64,000 bases of DNA from Shewanella corallii (lineage in GTDB: Bacteria > Pseudomonadota > Gammaproteobacteria > Enterobacterales > Shewanellaceae), in NCBI RefSeq assembly GCF_023349125.1, contig NZ_JAKIKT010000001.1:806001-870000 (forward strand). The letters run 5' to 3'. Of this stretch, positions 35,780-45,041 are shown piece after piece. Every line of letters begins with the position of its first letter. Position 1 is the stretch's first letter. The position numbers and the translations under genes were made by a program. The notes beneath the pieces were generated by a model, which was given only the letters and a program-made list of their open reading frames with translations, did not search any database and had not been told where the DNA came from.

Positions 35780-37012
35780 TCAGATATTGCCAAGCCAGGA
35801 GGAACCTGTGCCTTCAATAGGTTGACCACCACCATTGATACAGCCACCGGCGCAGTTCATCACTTCGATAAAGTGATACTTGGAGGTGCCTGCCATCACG
35901 TCACGCAGCACGGGCTCAATGTTGTTGCCCATGTCGTGAACCACGGCCACGTTAACTGTGACGTTCTGGCTCAGTTCATTATCAAACAGGGTGACTGAGG
36001 CTTCTTTAACGCCCTTGAGGCCACGAACAGGTTCAAATTCCAGCTTGGCCATTTCGGAGCCGGTCAGCACCTTGTATGCAGTACGCAGCGCCGCTTCCAT
36101 TACCCCGCCGGTCACACCAAAGATGGTGCCTGCGCCTGTGTACTCGGAGAACAGGCTGTCGCCTTTGTACTCAGGGGTGCTGGCCAGATCGATATCCAGC
36201 ATTTTGAACAGCTTTGCCAGTTCGCGGGTGGTCAATACTGCATCCACATCCGGATACTCGGCAGCGCGGGAACCCTGCTCTTTGTGGTATTTCCAGGCAT
36301 CGTTGAATTCAGGGCGGGAGGCTTCCACCTTCTTGGCGGTACATGGCATCACAGAGACAGTGAAGATCTTCTCGGGCTCCATATCGTAAATCTTGGCGCC
36401 ATAGGTCTTGGCCACGGTACCTGCCATCTGCTGAGGAGACTTGGCTGTAGACAGATTAGGCAGCAGGCTAGGGTAGTTGGTTTCCAGATAGCGCACCCAA
36501 CCCGGGCAGCACGAGGTGAACTGTGGCAGGGCTCCGGCATTTGGGTCGCCCTTTACCGTGGCATGCAGGCGGTGAATAAACTCGCTGCCCTCTTCCATAA
36601 TGGTCAGGTCGGCGGCGAAGTTACAGTCAAAGATTCTGAAACCGGCTTTGTTCATGGCGCCGTACATCTTGCCGGTCACCAGAGAGCCGGTACCCAGGCC
36701 AAACTCTTCACCAATCGCTACCCGCACAGAAGGGGCGGGAATAGCAACGACAGTGATGTTCTTGTCGGCCAGTTTCTTAATGACGGTTTCAATGGCGCTG
36801 TGGGTTTCTTCAATGGCATTGAATGGGCAGTTCACCAGACACTGGGCACAACCAACACACTTGTCCTGATCGATGGAGTGGGCAGCACCGGATGCGCCTT
36901 CAATCGCATTGGTCGGGCAGAACTTCTTACAGGCATCACAACCTTTACACTTAGATGCATCAATCTTGATCAGCCCCTGGATTTCACCGGGTTGATAGGT
37001 GGTAGCAGTCAT
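35780..37012 (-). CDS. hydA: Periplasmic [FeFe]-hydrogenase large subunit
   Basis: HydA catalyses reversible hydrogen oxidation or proton reduction in the periplasm under anaerobic conditions. Two [4Fe-4S] clusters are bound near the N-terminus (CKGCDACKKFCP and CVGCAQCLVNCP). The H-cluster motifs are complete: L1 TSCCPGW at about 166, L2 MPCTAKK at about 220 and L3 NCAGGCINGGGQP at about 384. The 410-residue size and lack of extra N-terminal ferredoxin domains fit the heterodimeric Desulfovibrio/Shewanella type. It is the first gene of hydA-hydB-cytb-hydG-hydX-hydE-hydF. Confidence 0.98.
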   Translation of the reverse strand: MTATTYQPGEIQGLIKIDASKCKGCDACKKFCPTNAIEGASGAAHSIDQDKCVGCAQCLVNCPFNAIEETHSAIETVIKKLADKNITVVAIPAPSVRVAIGEEFGLGTGSLVTGKMYGAMNKAGFRIFDCNFAADLTIMEEGSEFIHRLHATVKGDPNAGALPQFTSCCPGWVRYLETNYPSLLPNLSTAKSPQQMAGTVAKTYGAKIYDMEPEKIFTVSVMPCTAKKVEASRPEFNDAWKYHKEQGSRAAEYPDVDAVLTTRELAKLFKMLDIDLASTPEYKGDSLFSEYTGAGTIFGVTGGVMEAALRTAYKVLTGSEMAKLEFEPVRGLKGVKEASVTLFDNELSQNVTVNVAVVHDMGNNIEPVLRDVMAGTSKYHFIEVMNCAGGCINGGGQPIEGTGSSWLGNI

Positions 37013-37144
37013 AGTCTTTTGCGTTCCTCATCCACAACCTCAATTGCAGGAATTGAAAGGTTGTTTAGTGTTTATGACAACAGCTGTTTTATTGTTTGTT
37101 TTTATAAAGCGAGCTGAATATAGGTGAGCACAAAAAAATCAAAA

Positions 37145-37158
37145 TTGAGTTAGGTCAA
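37145..37158 (-). promoter_or_regulatory. FNR/EtrA-like site upstream of hydA
   Basis: TTGAG-TTAG-GTCAA is a dyad matching the FNR consensus TTGAT-N4-ATCAA at 8 of 10 positions. It lies 133 bases before the hydA start in an AT-rich region. Anaerobic activation of hydrogenase by EtrA (the Shewanella FNR) would fit. Confidence 0.45.
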
Positions 37159-37424
37159 TATTTAAGCCTGTTCATATTTGTTTTAGGATTAATTCATATT
37201 TTTTTGTGACTCTTATCGTTAATACTTATTTTTAAATTAGTAATGCATGAATTTTCGTTCTTGCATCTTATTGATTTTTAATTGGTTTAATTGGGTTTGA
37301 TATTCTTTATTAGAATCTGTGAACTAACGCTTGATTCTGCCATTATGTCAGTGGTTTAGAGTTTTTTTTGGATAAGGCTGGACAAGTTGTCTGACCAAAA
37401 TGTCCCAGTTGAATATATAAATAA
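37159..37424. other. AT-rich intergenic region between hydA and the SulP terminator
   Basis: Very AT-rich, no open frame of interest. It probably contains upstream regulatory sequence for the hyd operon. I see no other clear operator. Confidence 0.5.
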
Positions 37425-37448
37425 AAGGCCGGTTATATAACCGGCCTT
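37425..37448 (-). terminator. Terminator after the SulP gene
   Basis: AAGGCCGGTTAT/ATAACCGGCCTT is a perfect 24-base palindrome. On the minus strand it is followed by TTATTTAT. Confidence 0.75.
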
Positions 37449-37483
37449 ATAAATTTCATTTGCTGCAATATTAACGTTTAGTA

Positions 37484-39262
37484 TTAAATATCCTGCAGCG
37501 CCTCATCCAGAGTTGGGAAAAACTTAATAACACCTTCTACAGGTTGCACTCCGGCTTTTGCCAGTGTTTTTAATGGCTGGAACTGAAGTTCACAAACCAG
37601 CAGACGGGTACCGTTATGGCGACACTGCTGAATAAGTTTGGTCATGGCTGACAAACCACCTGCATCGAGCAGATGTACCGCATCCATTTGCAGTACCAGA
37701 GTGTTGCAATCAGAGGTCAGTGCGCTGATTTCACCAAATACATTTTCGGCGGCGGCAAAGAACAGTGGGCCTTCGACTCTGAGCACCTTGCTGCCCTCGG
37801 GCAGTTCACCGCTGACATATCTAGGGGTCTGGCTGATATCTCTCACCCGGGTCATCTCTGCCACTTCTTTCATAAACAGCAGGGCTGCCAGCACCATACC
37901 TACACTGATGGCGATCACCATGTCGAATACCACGGTCAGAGTAAAGCACACCAGGAACACCAGAATATCACTGCGTGGCGCAGTTTTAAGCAGATGCACA
38001 GCCTTGGGCGCTTCACTCATATTCCAGGCCACAACCAGCAGCAAGGCAGCCATGGCTGACATAGGCACATAGGCGAGGATCTTGGTCAGGGCCACCAGAG
38101 CAAGCAACACGACGGCTGCATGCACCATGGCGGAAATCGGGCTGGTGGCACCGGCTTTAACGTTGGCAGCAGAGCGGGCAATGGCGGCTGTGGCAGGAAT
38201 ACCACCAAAGAATGGCGCCACTATATTACCTATCCCCTGGCCCAGCAGCTCACTGTTGGCACTGTGGCGGGTATTGGTCATGCCATCCAGCACCACGGCG
38301 CACAGCAGAGACTCGATGGCACCCAACATGGCGATGGCAAAGGCCGAGGGCAGCAGCGCCTGCACCATGGACCAACTCAGCCCCAGTGGCTGGCCATCGG
38401 CACCGGCCTGCATCCAGGGGAACATAAATTCCGGTAACACAGGAGGAATACCAAAACCTGTGGTGCCATCGTCCAGGGTGTAGCTGAAGCGGCTGCCAAT
38501 AGTGTCAATCACAAAGCCGTGATGGTTAAGATACAGGCCAATAAGACTACCAATCACTACGGCGGGCAGGTGAGCCGGTACCGGCAGTTTCAGTTTTGGC
38601 CACAGCAGCATGACGGCCAGCGTCACCCCGGCAACCAGAATACTGGGCCAGTGGGCACTTGGGGCCGAGTTCACCAAAGTGGCGACTTTATCCCAGTAGT
38701 GCTCAGGCATCTCGCTGATATTCAGTCCAAAGAAGTCCTTTAGCTGCAGGGTGGCAATCACCATACCAATACCAGCGGTAAAGCCCAGAGTAATGGACTC
38801 AGGAATGTATTGAATAAGACGCCCCAGACGCAGCAGAGACATCAGCACCAGAATAATGCCGGACATCACAGTGGCCAGCAGCAAGCCAGCCAGGCCAAAC
38901 TGCTCGGCGATGGGGAACAGCAGCACCACAAAGGCTGCTGTCGGCCCGGAAATACTGAAGCGGGAACCGCCCAACAGGGCGATGATAAAGCCGCCGATAA
39001 CGGCAGTGTACAGACCATACTGAGGGGGCACGCCACTGGCAATCGCCAGCGCCATCGCCAGAGGAATGGCGATAATACCGACAGTGATGCCGGCCAGCAG
39101 GTCTTTAAAGAGTCTTTGCTTGGTGTATTGCTCTGTAAAGCATGACTTTATCAGTGCGTAACCTGGTTTAAGCGAAAAAAGGTGGGCTCTGTGTGGCACG
39201 ATATGAGTTTCCGCGAGATGAATGTTTTGTGAAGAGGACGCTATTTTAGGTCTTGAATCCAT
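37484..39262 (-). CDS. SulP family anion transporter with STAS domain
   Basis: A SLC26/SulP permease of 592 residues, likely for sulfate, bicarbonate or another small anion. After an N-terminal tail of about 55 residues comes LLAGITVGIIAIPLAMALAI, then SRFSISGPTAAFVV, which is the substrate-binding region between half-helices. About 12 membrane segments follow. The C-terminal STAS domain (from about 480) shows QMDAVHLLDAGGLSAM. The substrate cannot be told from sequence by eye. Monocistronic, with its own terminator. Confidence 0.92.
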   Translation of the reverse strand: MDSRPKIASSSQNIHLAETHIVPHRAHLFSLKPGYALIKSCFTEQYTKQRLFKDLLAGITVGIIAIPLAMALAIASGVPPQYGLYTAVIGGFIIALLGGSRFSISGPTAAFVVLLFPIAEQFGLAGLLLATVMSGIILVLMSLLRLGRLIQYIPESITLGFTAGIGMVIATLQLKDFFGLNISEMPEHYWDKVATLVNSAPSAHWPSILVAGVTLAVMLLWPKLKLPVPAHLPAVVIGSLIGLYLNHHGFVIDTIGSRFSYTLDDGTTGFGIPPVLPEFMFPWMQAGADGQPLGLSWSMVQALLPSAFAIAMLGAIESLLCAVVLDGMTNTRHSANSELLGQGIGNIVAPFFGGIPATAAIARSAANVKAGATSPISAMVHAAVVLLALVALTKILAYVPMSAMAALLLVVAWNMSEAPKAVHLLKTAPRSDILVFLVCFTLTVVFDMVIAISVGMVLAALLFMKEVAEMTRVRDISQTPRYVSGELPEGSKVLRVEGPLFFAAAENVFGEISALTSDCNTLVLQMDAVHLLDAGGLSAMTKLIQQCRHNGTRLLVCELQFQPLKTLAKAGVQPVEGVIKFFPTLDEALQDI

Positions 39263-39422
39263 TCTATGTTGTGAAGCTGATCACGCAAGATGCCTGTACA
39301 ATATTTAATCTGCTTTAGCGGTACATCTCCCTGCGGGCGCTTAATAAAAAAATCCTGCCTCAGATAACCCCTTTTCCAATCACTGACGTTGATAGGGAGT
39401 AAGTGGAATAGAGGAGAGCAAG

Positions 39423-41192
39423 ATGAAGAAGATCAACATATGGCCCGGTTCAGGGCTGCCACTGATATCCATTGTCACTTTAGCCCTGCTGACCGCCTGC
39501 AGTCCCGGCAGGGACAACGACCCTCAAACCAGGCCTGCCTCATCTGAAAGTAACAGAGACCAGAGTGCCCATGAGGTCACGCTGGCTGAGGTTGAAGCCG
39601 CTCCTGTGCAGGCGACGGCTCAGAAGAAGGCCAGAATCGCCGATTATCATGTTCAGGGCATGAGTATGGATATGGCAATGCAAGCTCATATTTTGCCTCC
39701 CCCTGTGGTGGGGAGGCCGGAGGTGAGTCGGGAGGAGCTGCAAAGGCAAGAACCCGGCACTGTGATAGCGACCCGTCAGCAGCCTTTATCGACATTCGCG
39801 GTGGATGTGGATACCGGCAGTTACAGTCTGCTGCGCAGCTATCTGCAGCAGGGGCGTCTGCTGCCACCCGGTACGGTCAGAACTGAAGAGATGGTTAATT
39901 ACTTTGAATATGAGGTTCAGGGGGACCGTATCTCAGATGAGAAATTCACCCTGGCGACTGAGCTGGCGCCTTCCCCCTATAACTCAGGCAAGCAACTGCT
40001 CAAGGTGCAGCTGGCCACCCAGTCCATGCCGATGGAGGAGCTGCCCGGTGCCAATCTGGTGTTTCTGGTGGATGTCTCAGGCTCTATGCAGGATGCCAAT
40101 AAGCTGCCTTTACTGCAGCAATCGATGCGGATGTTGGCAAAACAATTGGACAGTGATGACAGGGTGTCACTGGTGACCTATGCCGGTAGCAGTCGCGTGG
40201 TATTTGAGGGTATAGCCGGTGACAGCCCCTCGCTGGATGCTGGCATTGCAGCGCTGACCGCAGGAGGCAGCACCCATGGCAGCGCCGGTATTCGTGACGC
40301 TTATCGCCTGGCTAAAGCCCACTTTATTGCCGATGGCATCAACCGGGTGATTCTGGCTACCGATGGTGACTTTAATGTTGGGGTAACAGATAAAGCTGCA
40401 CTGCTGGATATCATCAGTCAGGGCAAACAGAGCGATGTATTCCTGTCTGTGCTGGGTTTTGGGCGCGGCAATTTACAGGAGCATACCCTTGAGCAGCTGG
40501 CAGACAAAGGCAATGGTCATTACGCCTATATCGACAACTTCTCCGAGGGACGTAAAGTGCTGGTTAACCAGCTTTCCTCTTCACTTGCGGTGATTGCCAG
40601 AGAGGTGAAACTGCAGTTGGAGTTCAACCCGGCGCTGGTGGCTGAGTATCGTTTGATAGGGTATGAAAACCGTCAGCTGAACCGTGCCGACTTCAATAAT
40701 GACAAGGTAGATGGTGGCGAAGTTGGGGCCGGGCATCAGGTCACTGCCCTGTATGAACTGGCGCTGGTGAATGGCAGGCGGGATATGGACCCGCTGAGAT
40801 ATGGCGGCCAGGGCGATGATAGCGGGCCTGATCATGATGAGTTGGCATTCGTGAAACTCAGATATCAGCCTCCACAGGGCGGCCAAAGCAAGTTATTGAC
40901 CAAAGCTGTGAGTTGGGGAACTGCATACGAGTCATTGAGTCAGACCAGTCAGGATATGCGCTTCGCCGCGGCGGTTGCGGGGCTGGGGCAATTGCTGAAT
41001 GGCGGCACTTATATAGGCAACGCCGACTATGGCGACATGATAGCACTGGCAAATTCCGCTGTAGGGCAGGATACTTGGGGTTACAGAAGAGAATTTATCA
41101 ACCTGGCCTTGTCTGCACAGGCATTGGCGCTGATAGAGGCTCCGGCGTTATCTCAACATACAGTGACGCCTGAGCCAGGAGCTTATCCATAG
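39423..41192 (+). CDS. VWA-domain lipoprotein (YfbK-like)
   Basis: A 589-residue exported lipoprotein. The N-terminal signal ends in the lipobox LLTAC. A conserved N-terminal region (STFAVDVDTGSYSLLRSYL) precedes the von Willebrand A domain, which begins LVFLVDVSGSMQDANK at about 214. DVSGS is the metal-ion-dependent adhesion site. The C-terminal part (ELAFVKLRYQPP) matches the domain found after VWA in YfbK. Members are thought to act in cell-surface assembly. It is followed after 18 bases by an ECF sigma gene. Confidence 0.88.
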   Translation: MKKINIWPGSGLPLISIVTLALLTACSPGRDNDPQTRPASSESNRDQSAHEVTLAEVEAAPVQATAQKKARIADYHVQGMSMDMAMQAHILPPPVVGRPEVSREELQRQEPGTVIATRQQPLSTFAVDVDTGSYSLLRSYLQQGRLLPPGTVRTEEMVNYFEYEVQGDRISDEKFTLATELAPSPYNSGKQLLKVQLATQSMPMEELPGANLVFLVDVSGSMQDANKLPLLQQSMRMLAKQLDSDDRVSLVTYAGSSRVVFEGIAGDSPSLDAGIAALTAGGSTHGSAGIRDAYRLAKAHFIADGINRVILATDGDFNVGVTDKAALLDIISQGKQSDVFLSVLGFGRGNLQEHTLEQLADKGNGHYAYIDNFSEGRKVLVNQLSSSLAVIAREVKLQLEFNPALVAEYRLIGYENRQLNRADFNNDKVDGGEVGAGHQVTALYELALVNGRRDMDPLRYGGQGDDSGPDHDELAFVKLRYQPPQGGQSKLLTKAVSWGTAYESLSQTSQDMRFAAAVAGLGQLLNGGTYIGNADYGDMIALANSAVGQDTWGYRREFINLALSAQALALIEAPALSQHTVTPEPGAYP

Positions 41193-41210
41193 CGGCCAGG
41201 TTACTGGGGG

Positions 41211-41816
41211 ATGCAATTGAGTATGGCATTGGCAAATGCCGCCGACAGCGGTGGCAGCGATGAACAACTGATGCTCGATTATGCCGCTGGTGACAGCGGC
41301 GCATTTGAGCAGTTGTATCTGAAACATAAAGGCCCTTTATACCGATACTTTGTTCGTCAGATTGGGGACAGGCCTCTGGCTGAAGATCTGTATCAGGAAA
41401 CCTGGAGTCGGGTGATCAAGGCGGCCGCCGGATACCAGCCACAGGCTAAGTTCACCACCTGGTTATATCGCATCGCCCATAATCTGTTGGTCGATCATGT
41501 GCGGGCCGTTAAACCTGTTGATCTTTTCACTGAAGTGCAAACCGATAATGACAGCCCTGATATTGGCGCCGATGAGGGGGAGCCGGGAGTGTCTTTGGAA
41601 GAGGAGCAAAAGGCTGGTCTGCTGAAAGAGTGTGTCAGTTTGCTGCCCCAGGTGCAGAAGGAGGCGTTTTTGCTCAATTGCGAAACCGGCTTCCCTGCCA
41701 GGGTGATTGCCGAGATTGTTGGTGTCAGTCTTGAGGCCAGCAAGAGCCGGATACGCTACGCCTATCAAAGCCTTAAAGAGTGTGTCGCCAGTAAGTGGGA
41801 GGCGAGTCGTGAATAA
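41211..41816 (+). CDS. ECF-type RNA polymerase sigma factor
   Basis: An extracytoplasmic-function sigma-70 factor of 201 residues. Region 2 shows FEQLYLKHKGPLYRYFVRQI and AEDLYQETWSRVIK, with FTTWLYRIAHNLLVDHVR at the -10 binding helix. Region 4 shows LPQVQKEAFLLNCETGFP and IAEIVGVSLEASKSRIRYA. ATG at 41211 and ATG at 41223 are both possible. Its stop overlaps the GTG of the next gene (GTGAATAA), so the two are coupled. Confidence 0.93.
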   Translation: MQLSMALANAADSGGSDEQLMLDYAAGDSGAFEQLYLKHKGPLYRYFVRQIGDRPLAEDLYQETWSRVIKAAAGYQPQAKFTTWLYRIAHNLLVDHVRAVKPVDLFTEVQTDNDSPDIGADEGEPGVSLEEEQKAGLLKECVSLLPQVQKEAFLLNCETGFPARVIAEIVGVSLEASKSRIRYAYQSLKECVASKWEASRE

Positions 41817-42441
41817 CAAACGTTCAGAGCAGGATATGCAGGAAATTCACCACCTGTATCTGGTTCAGGCCAAAGAGGAGCCACCAAAATCAGTGGATGC
41901 TGAGATTCTGGCGTTGGCCCGGAAGCGAAGTGTGCCTCAGGCGACAACCCAGGCCAGCAAGAAGTCCGGGCGTTCTCCCTGGATATGGTCCAGTGCAGCA
42001 TCAGTATTGCTGATTGTTGGCTTGAGCCTGTACTGGCCAGAATTACAAAAACCTGCAATTGACGGCCCGGCTATGCCAGAGCCTGTGTTGATGCGCAGCC
42101 CTGAACCTATGGGGGCGACAGAGCAAGAAGCGCTGGCCGATATGCCTGCGCCTTCAGTTCAGAAAAAGCTCAGGGTCAGCAGCGAGCCCGGCATGATGAA
42201 ATCCGCTGAGCCTGCCGCCGATAATGCAATGTTGGAAATTCAGGGGATGCGGAAGCAAGCCATCATGGATAACACTGAGCTGGTTCAGGCACTGCAACGA
42301 CTCAGCACTTTGGTAGAGCAGGGTAAGCTTGCTGACGCCAGAGTCGAATATCAGGCACTGGCTGAGACCATGGCCCGCTTGCCCAAAGAGGACCCAAGGC
42401 GAGTCCGATATGAAGACCTGGGTAAATTGCTCAACCAATAA
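41809..42441 (+). CDS. Putative anti-sigma factor, single-pass membrane protein
   Basis: A 210-residue protein with an N-terminal cytoplasmic part of about 55 residues, one membrane helix (SPWIWSSAASVLLIVGLSLYW) and a periplasmic part rich in Pro, Glu and Ala, ending in helices (ELVQALQRLSTLVEQGKLADARVEY). The topology and the overlap with the sigma gene suggest that it holds the sigma factor at the membrane. No zinc motif HxxxCxxC is seen. GGGAGG lies before the GTG at 41809. Confidence 0.75.
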   Translation: MNNKRSEQDMQEIHHLYLVQAKEEPPKSVDAEILALARKRSVPQATTQASKKSGRSPWIWSSAASVLLIVGLSLYWPELQKPAIDGPAMPEPVLMRSPEPMGATEQEALADMPAPSVQKKLRVSSEPGMMKSAEPAADNAMLEIQGMRKQAIMDNTELVQALQRLSTLVEQGKLADARVEYQALAETMARLPKEDPRRVRYEDLGKLLNQ

Positions 42442-42471
42442 AAAAATCCCGGCTCAGGCCGGGATTTTCAT
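42441..42471. terminator. Bidirectional terminator
   Basis: AAATCCCGGC-TCAG-GCCGGGATTTT forms a strong stem with A and T runs on both sides, between the convergent anti-sigma and rdgC genes. Confidence 0.88.
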
Positions 42472-42492
42472 TTGTACTATGGGGCGTCGGAC

Positions 42493-43404
42493 TTACTCAG
42501 TCGGCTCCAGGCCGCCCAGCGCATTGATGCTGGACTCCAGCAGGGCAACCAGTTCACTGCTCATCATGGCGAAGTCGGCATCCAGACGAGCCATAGGATC
42601 ATCATTACCCAGCTCATCATTACCGGCACGGAACTCCTCAGAGAACTTAAGGCGCTTGAGTGTGACATCTGAGCCCAGCAGGAAAGCGACTGACTGACCA
42701 AAGTGCAGTGCCAGCTTGTGAACCTGCTTACCTGTTTCCAGGTGAGCCAGTACTTCATCTTCCTGCAGATCCTGCTGCTTAAAGCGAACAATGCCACCTT
42801 CATCGGCAACGGCTTTAAGTTCAGCTTCATCCTGAATCTCAAATGGCGCAGGGGCGCTGCCCGCTTTCAGCCAGTCTGTCATCTGCTGCTCAAGTGGCGT
42901 GGCAAATGAGACAGGGATAACCGGCAGGCTGCCCAGGGCTTTACGCAGCAGCGCCAGCAGCTCTTCGGCCTTGGTGGCGCTGGAGCTGTCAACCAGCACC
43001 AGTTGCTGCTCAGGCAGGATCAAAGCCTGGATCTGACTGCGACGGGAGAAGGCGCGAGGCAGCAGAGTGGTCGTGATCTCATCTTTCAGCGCATCTTTCT
43101 CTTTCTTGGTCAGTTTGCGGTTTTCTTCGGTTTCCAGCTGACCAACTTTTTCATCCAGCGCTTCTTTCACCACAGAAGAGGGCAGAATTTTCTCTTCTTT
43201 AGTGGCAGAGATCAGATGACGGTTATTGGCTGAGTGCACCAAAGTATCACCGTGTTTTCCCATGGCGTTGGAAAAACCGAATTTACTTATATCCTGACTG
43301 CCGCATGGGGAAAATCGAAAATCCGCCATGGCTTTTTCCAGAGTTTCGGTATCGACGGAGAATGGCTTATTGAAACGATAGAGGGTGAGATTTTTAAACC
43401 ACAT
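42493..43404 (-). CDS. rdgC: Recombination-associated protein RdgC
   Basis: RdgC is a ring-shaped nucleoid protein that binds double-stranded DNA and restrains RecA. Starting at ATG 43404 the protein is 303 residues, the same as E. coli RdgC, and begins [11 protein letters not shown]. Other typical parts are [30 protein letters not shown] and [13 protein letters not shown]. The frame continues 30 codons upstream, but that extension has no counterpart in the family. Confidence 0.97.
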   Translation of the reverse strand: MWFKNLTLYRFNKPFSVDTETLEKAMADFRFSPCGSQDISKFGFSNAMGKHGDTLVHSANNRHLISATKEEKILPSSVVKEALDEKVGQLETEENRKLTKKEKDALKDEITTTLLPRAFSRRSQIQALILPEQQLVLVDSSSATKAEELLALLRKALGSLPVIPVSFATPLEQQMTDWLKAGSAPAPFEIQDEAELKAVADEGGIVRFKQQDLQEDEVLAHLETGKQVHKLALHFGQSVAFLLGSDVTLKRLKFSEEFRAGNDELGNDDPMARLDADFAMMSSELVALLESSINALGGLEPTE

Positions 43405-43838
43405 ATGGCTGACTCTGCTGAGGAATGAAAAGTAGGGCAGTTTAAGGCATAGCATGGTCAGGGTAAAGGAAGGCACAAAATTGAGTTTGCCCAATTGGGT
43501 TATTGCGCTTTGTGAGATATTCCCGGGCGGCGTCAGACTTTTTTACGAATAAAAGGCGAGCTTTCGACGGTAAGAGGTAACCCTATGGTATTAAACACTT
43601 TGCATTATAGTGGGTGACCGATTCATCCAAATTTACAATTTCATGACAGTTTTTCGTGCTGAAGTCTTAAAATTTGTTGAAATATTCATCAATTCAGCGT
43701 TCAAAGTTGCAATTTTTAAAAAAGCATACATTAATTTAGGAAGTTGAAATAAAACTGCAACATAAAGGTAGGACACTTGCCTCGCTGCAAAAACAACACT
43801 GGTCTTTAAAACTAGACTTATTGCCTTTAAAGGATGAA
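43405..43838. other. Divergent promoter region of rdgC and the porin
   Basis: About 430 AT-rich bases without a gene. A Pho-box-like sequence lies at 43631-43649, with the rest probably forming the two promoters. Confidence 0.5.
43631..43649 (-). promoter_or_regulatory. Pho-box-like sequence near the porin gene
   Basis: On the minus strand CTGTCATGAAATTGTAAAT closely follows the PhoB consensus CTGTCATAWAWCTGTMAYA. It points towards rdgC but lies only ~190 bases before the porin gene. A phosphate-regulated porin next to phoBR would make sense; orientation is a caution. Confidence 0.4.
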
Positions 43839-44804
43839 ATGATGAACACGCTCACTAAAACTTTGATCGCTTCTGCTATTGCTACCGCAATGGTATCCGG
43901 TGCCCAAGCTGCCGATGCGGTAACTGTATACGGTAAATTGAATGTCACTGCTCAGTCCAATGACGAAAAGGGCGAATCCAAAACTGAAATCCAGAGCAAT
44001 GCTTCACGTCTGGGTGTAAAGGGTGCTTTTGACCTGGGTAACAACTTGGAAGCCTTCTATACCATCGAATATGAAGTTGATACCGGTGCTGACACCAAAG
44101 ACAACTTTGAAGCCCGTAACCAGTTTGTTGGTTTGAGAGGTGACTTTGGTTCTGTTGCTATGGGTCGTAATGACACCATGCTGAAAAAGTCTCAGGGTAA
44201 AGTGGATCTGTTCAGCGATTTGGATGGCGATATCAAGAAGCTGTTCAAAGGCGAAAACAGAATGGCACAAACCGCGACCTACATGTCGCCTAACTTCAGC
44301 AACTTCACTTTTGGTGTGACCTATGTTGCCGAAGGTGATTCTGATCAGGACTACACCTACACCAATGGTGCCGGCGAAACGATTCTGAAAGAGACTGATG
44401 GTTTCAGTGCCGCGGCCATGTATGGTGACGCCAAGCTGAAGAAGACCCCTATATTTGTTTCCATTGCCTATGACTCAGAAGTTAAAGGCTATGATGTGTT
44501 GCGTGCCACTGCTCAGGGCAAGATCGCAGGCTTTAAGATTGGTGGTATGTATCAGGAGCAGGAAAAGAGCCAGAACGGTAAGTCCAAGTCCGGCTATATG
44601 TTCAGTGCCTCTTACGATATCCAGGCTGTGACTCTGAAAGGCCAGTATCAGGACATGGAAGACCTGGGCAGCTCCTGGTCTGTAGGTGCAGACTACAAGC
44701 TGGCCAAGCCTACCAAGCTGCTGGCTTTCTACACCAGCCGCGAGTATGACAACTCCTCTTACGACGATGAATACATCGGCGTAGGTATCCAGCACTCGTT
44801 CTAA
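43839..44804 (+). CDS. General porin (outer-membrane beta-barrel)
   Basis: A gram-negative trimeric porin of 321 residues. The signal peptide MMNTLTKTLIASAIATAMVSGAQA is cleaved before ADAVTVYGKLN, the first strand. FVGLRGDFGSVAMGRNDTMLKK is the conserved region leading into loop 3, and the protein ends with a C-terminal phenylalanine (IGVGIQHSF), the signal for Bam assembly. AAAGGATGA precedes ATGATG; either Met may be used. The next operon is phoBR, as in Shewanella. Confidence 0.93.
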   Translation: MMNTLTKTLIASAIATAMVSGAQAADAVTVYGKLNVTAQSNDEKGESKTEIQSNASRLGVKGAFDLGNNLEAFYTIEYEVDTGADTKDNFEARNQFVGLRGDFGSVAMGRNDTMLKKSQGKVDLFSDLDGDIKKLFKGENRMAQTATYMSPNFSNFTFGVTYVAEGDSDQDYTYTNGAGETILKETDGFSAAAMYGDAKLKKTPIFVSIAYDSEVKGYDVLRATAQGKIAGFKIGGMYQEQEKSQNGKSKSGYMFSASYDIQAVTLKGQYQDMEDLGSSWSVGADYKLAKPTKLLAFYTSREYDNSSYDDEYIGVGIQHSF

Positions 44805-44829
44805 ACCTAAATACTGGATAATTGATTTA

Positions 44830-44855
44830 AAAGGCGCCAGTTGGCGCCTTTTTTG
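44830..44855 (+). terminator. Terminator after the porin gene
   Basis: AAGGCGCC-AGTT-GGCGCCTT followed by TTTT. Confidence 0.88.
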
Positions 44856-44964
44856 TGTTTTGATGGCGGATACAGTCAGTTTTTTTCACTGAAAACGTTC
44901 AGGAAAGTTTCGGAGATTATTGATTATTCGATTAATATTTATAGTGTTTCGTTTGATTTCTACC

Positions 44965-44997
44965 CTGTATCATAATTTTGTAATAAAACTGACCAAT
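44965..44997 (+). promoter_or_regulatory. Pho-box-like repeats upstream of phoB
   Basis: TTGTAATAAAACTGACCAAT at 44978-44997 resembles the PhoB box (two 11-base repeats), with a possible further repeat TGTATCATAA just before it. It lies about 45 bases upstream of the phoB ATG, suggesting autoregulation. Confidence 0.5.
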
Positions 44998-45041
44998 AAT
45001 GACGTCATGCAAAATAGAGTTCACTGACAGACGCATAAACT

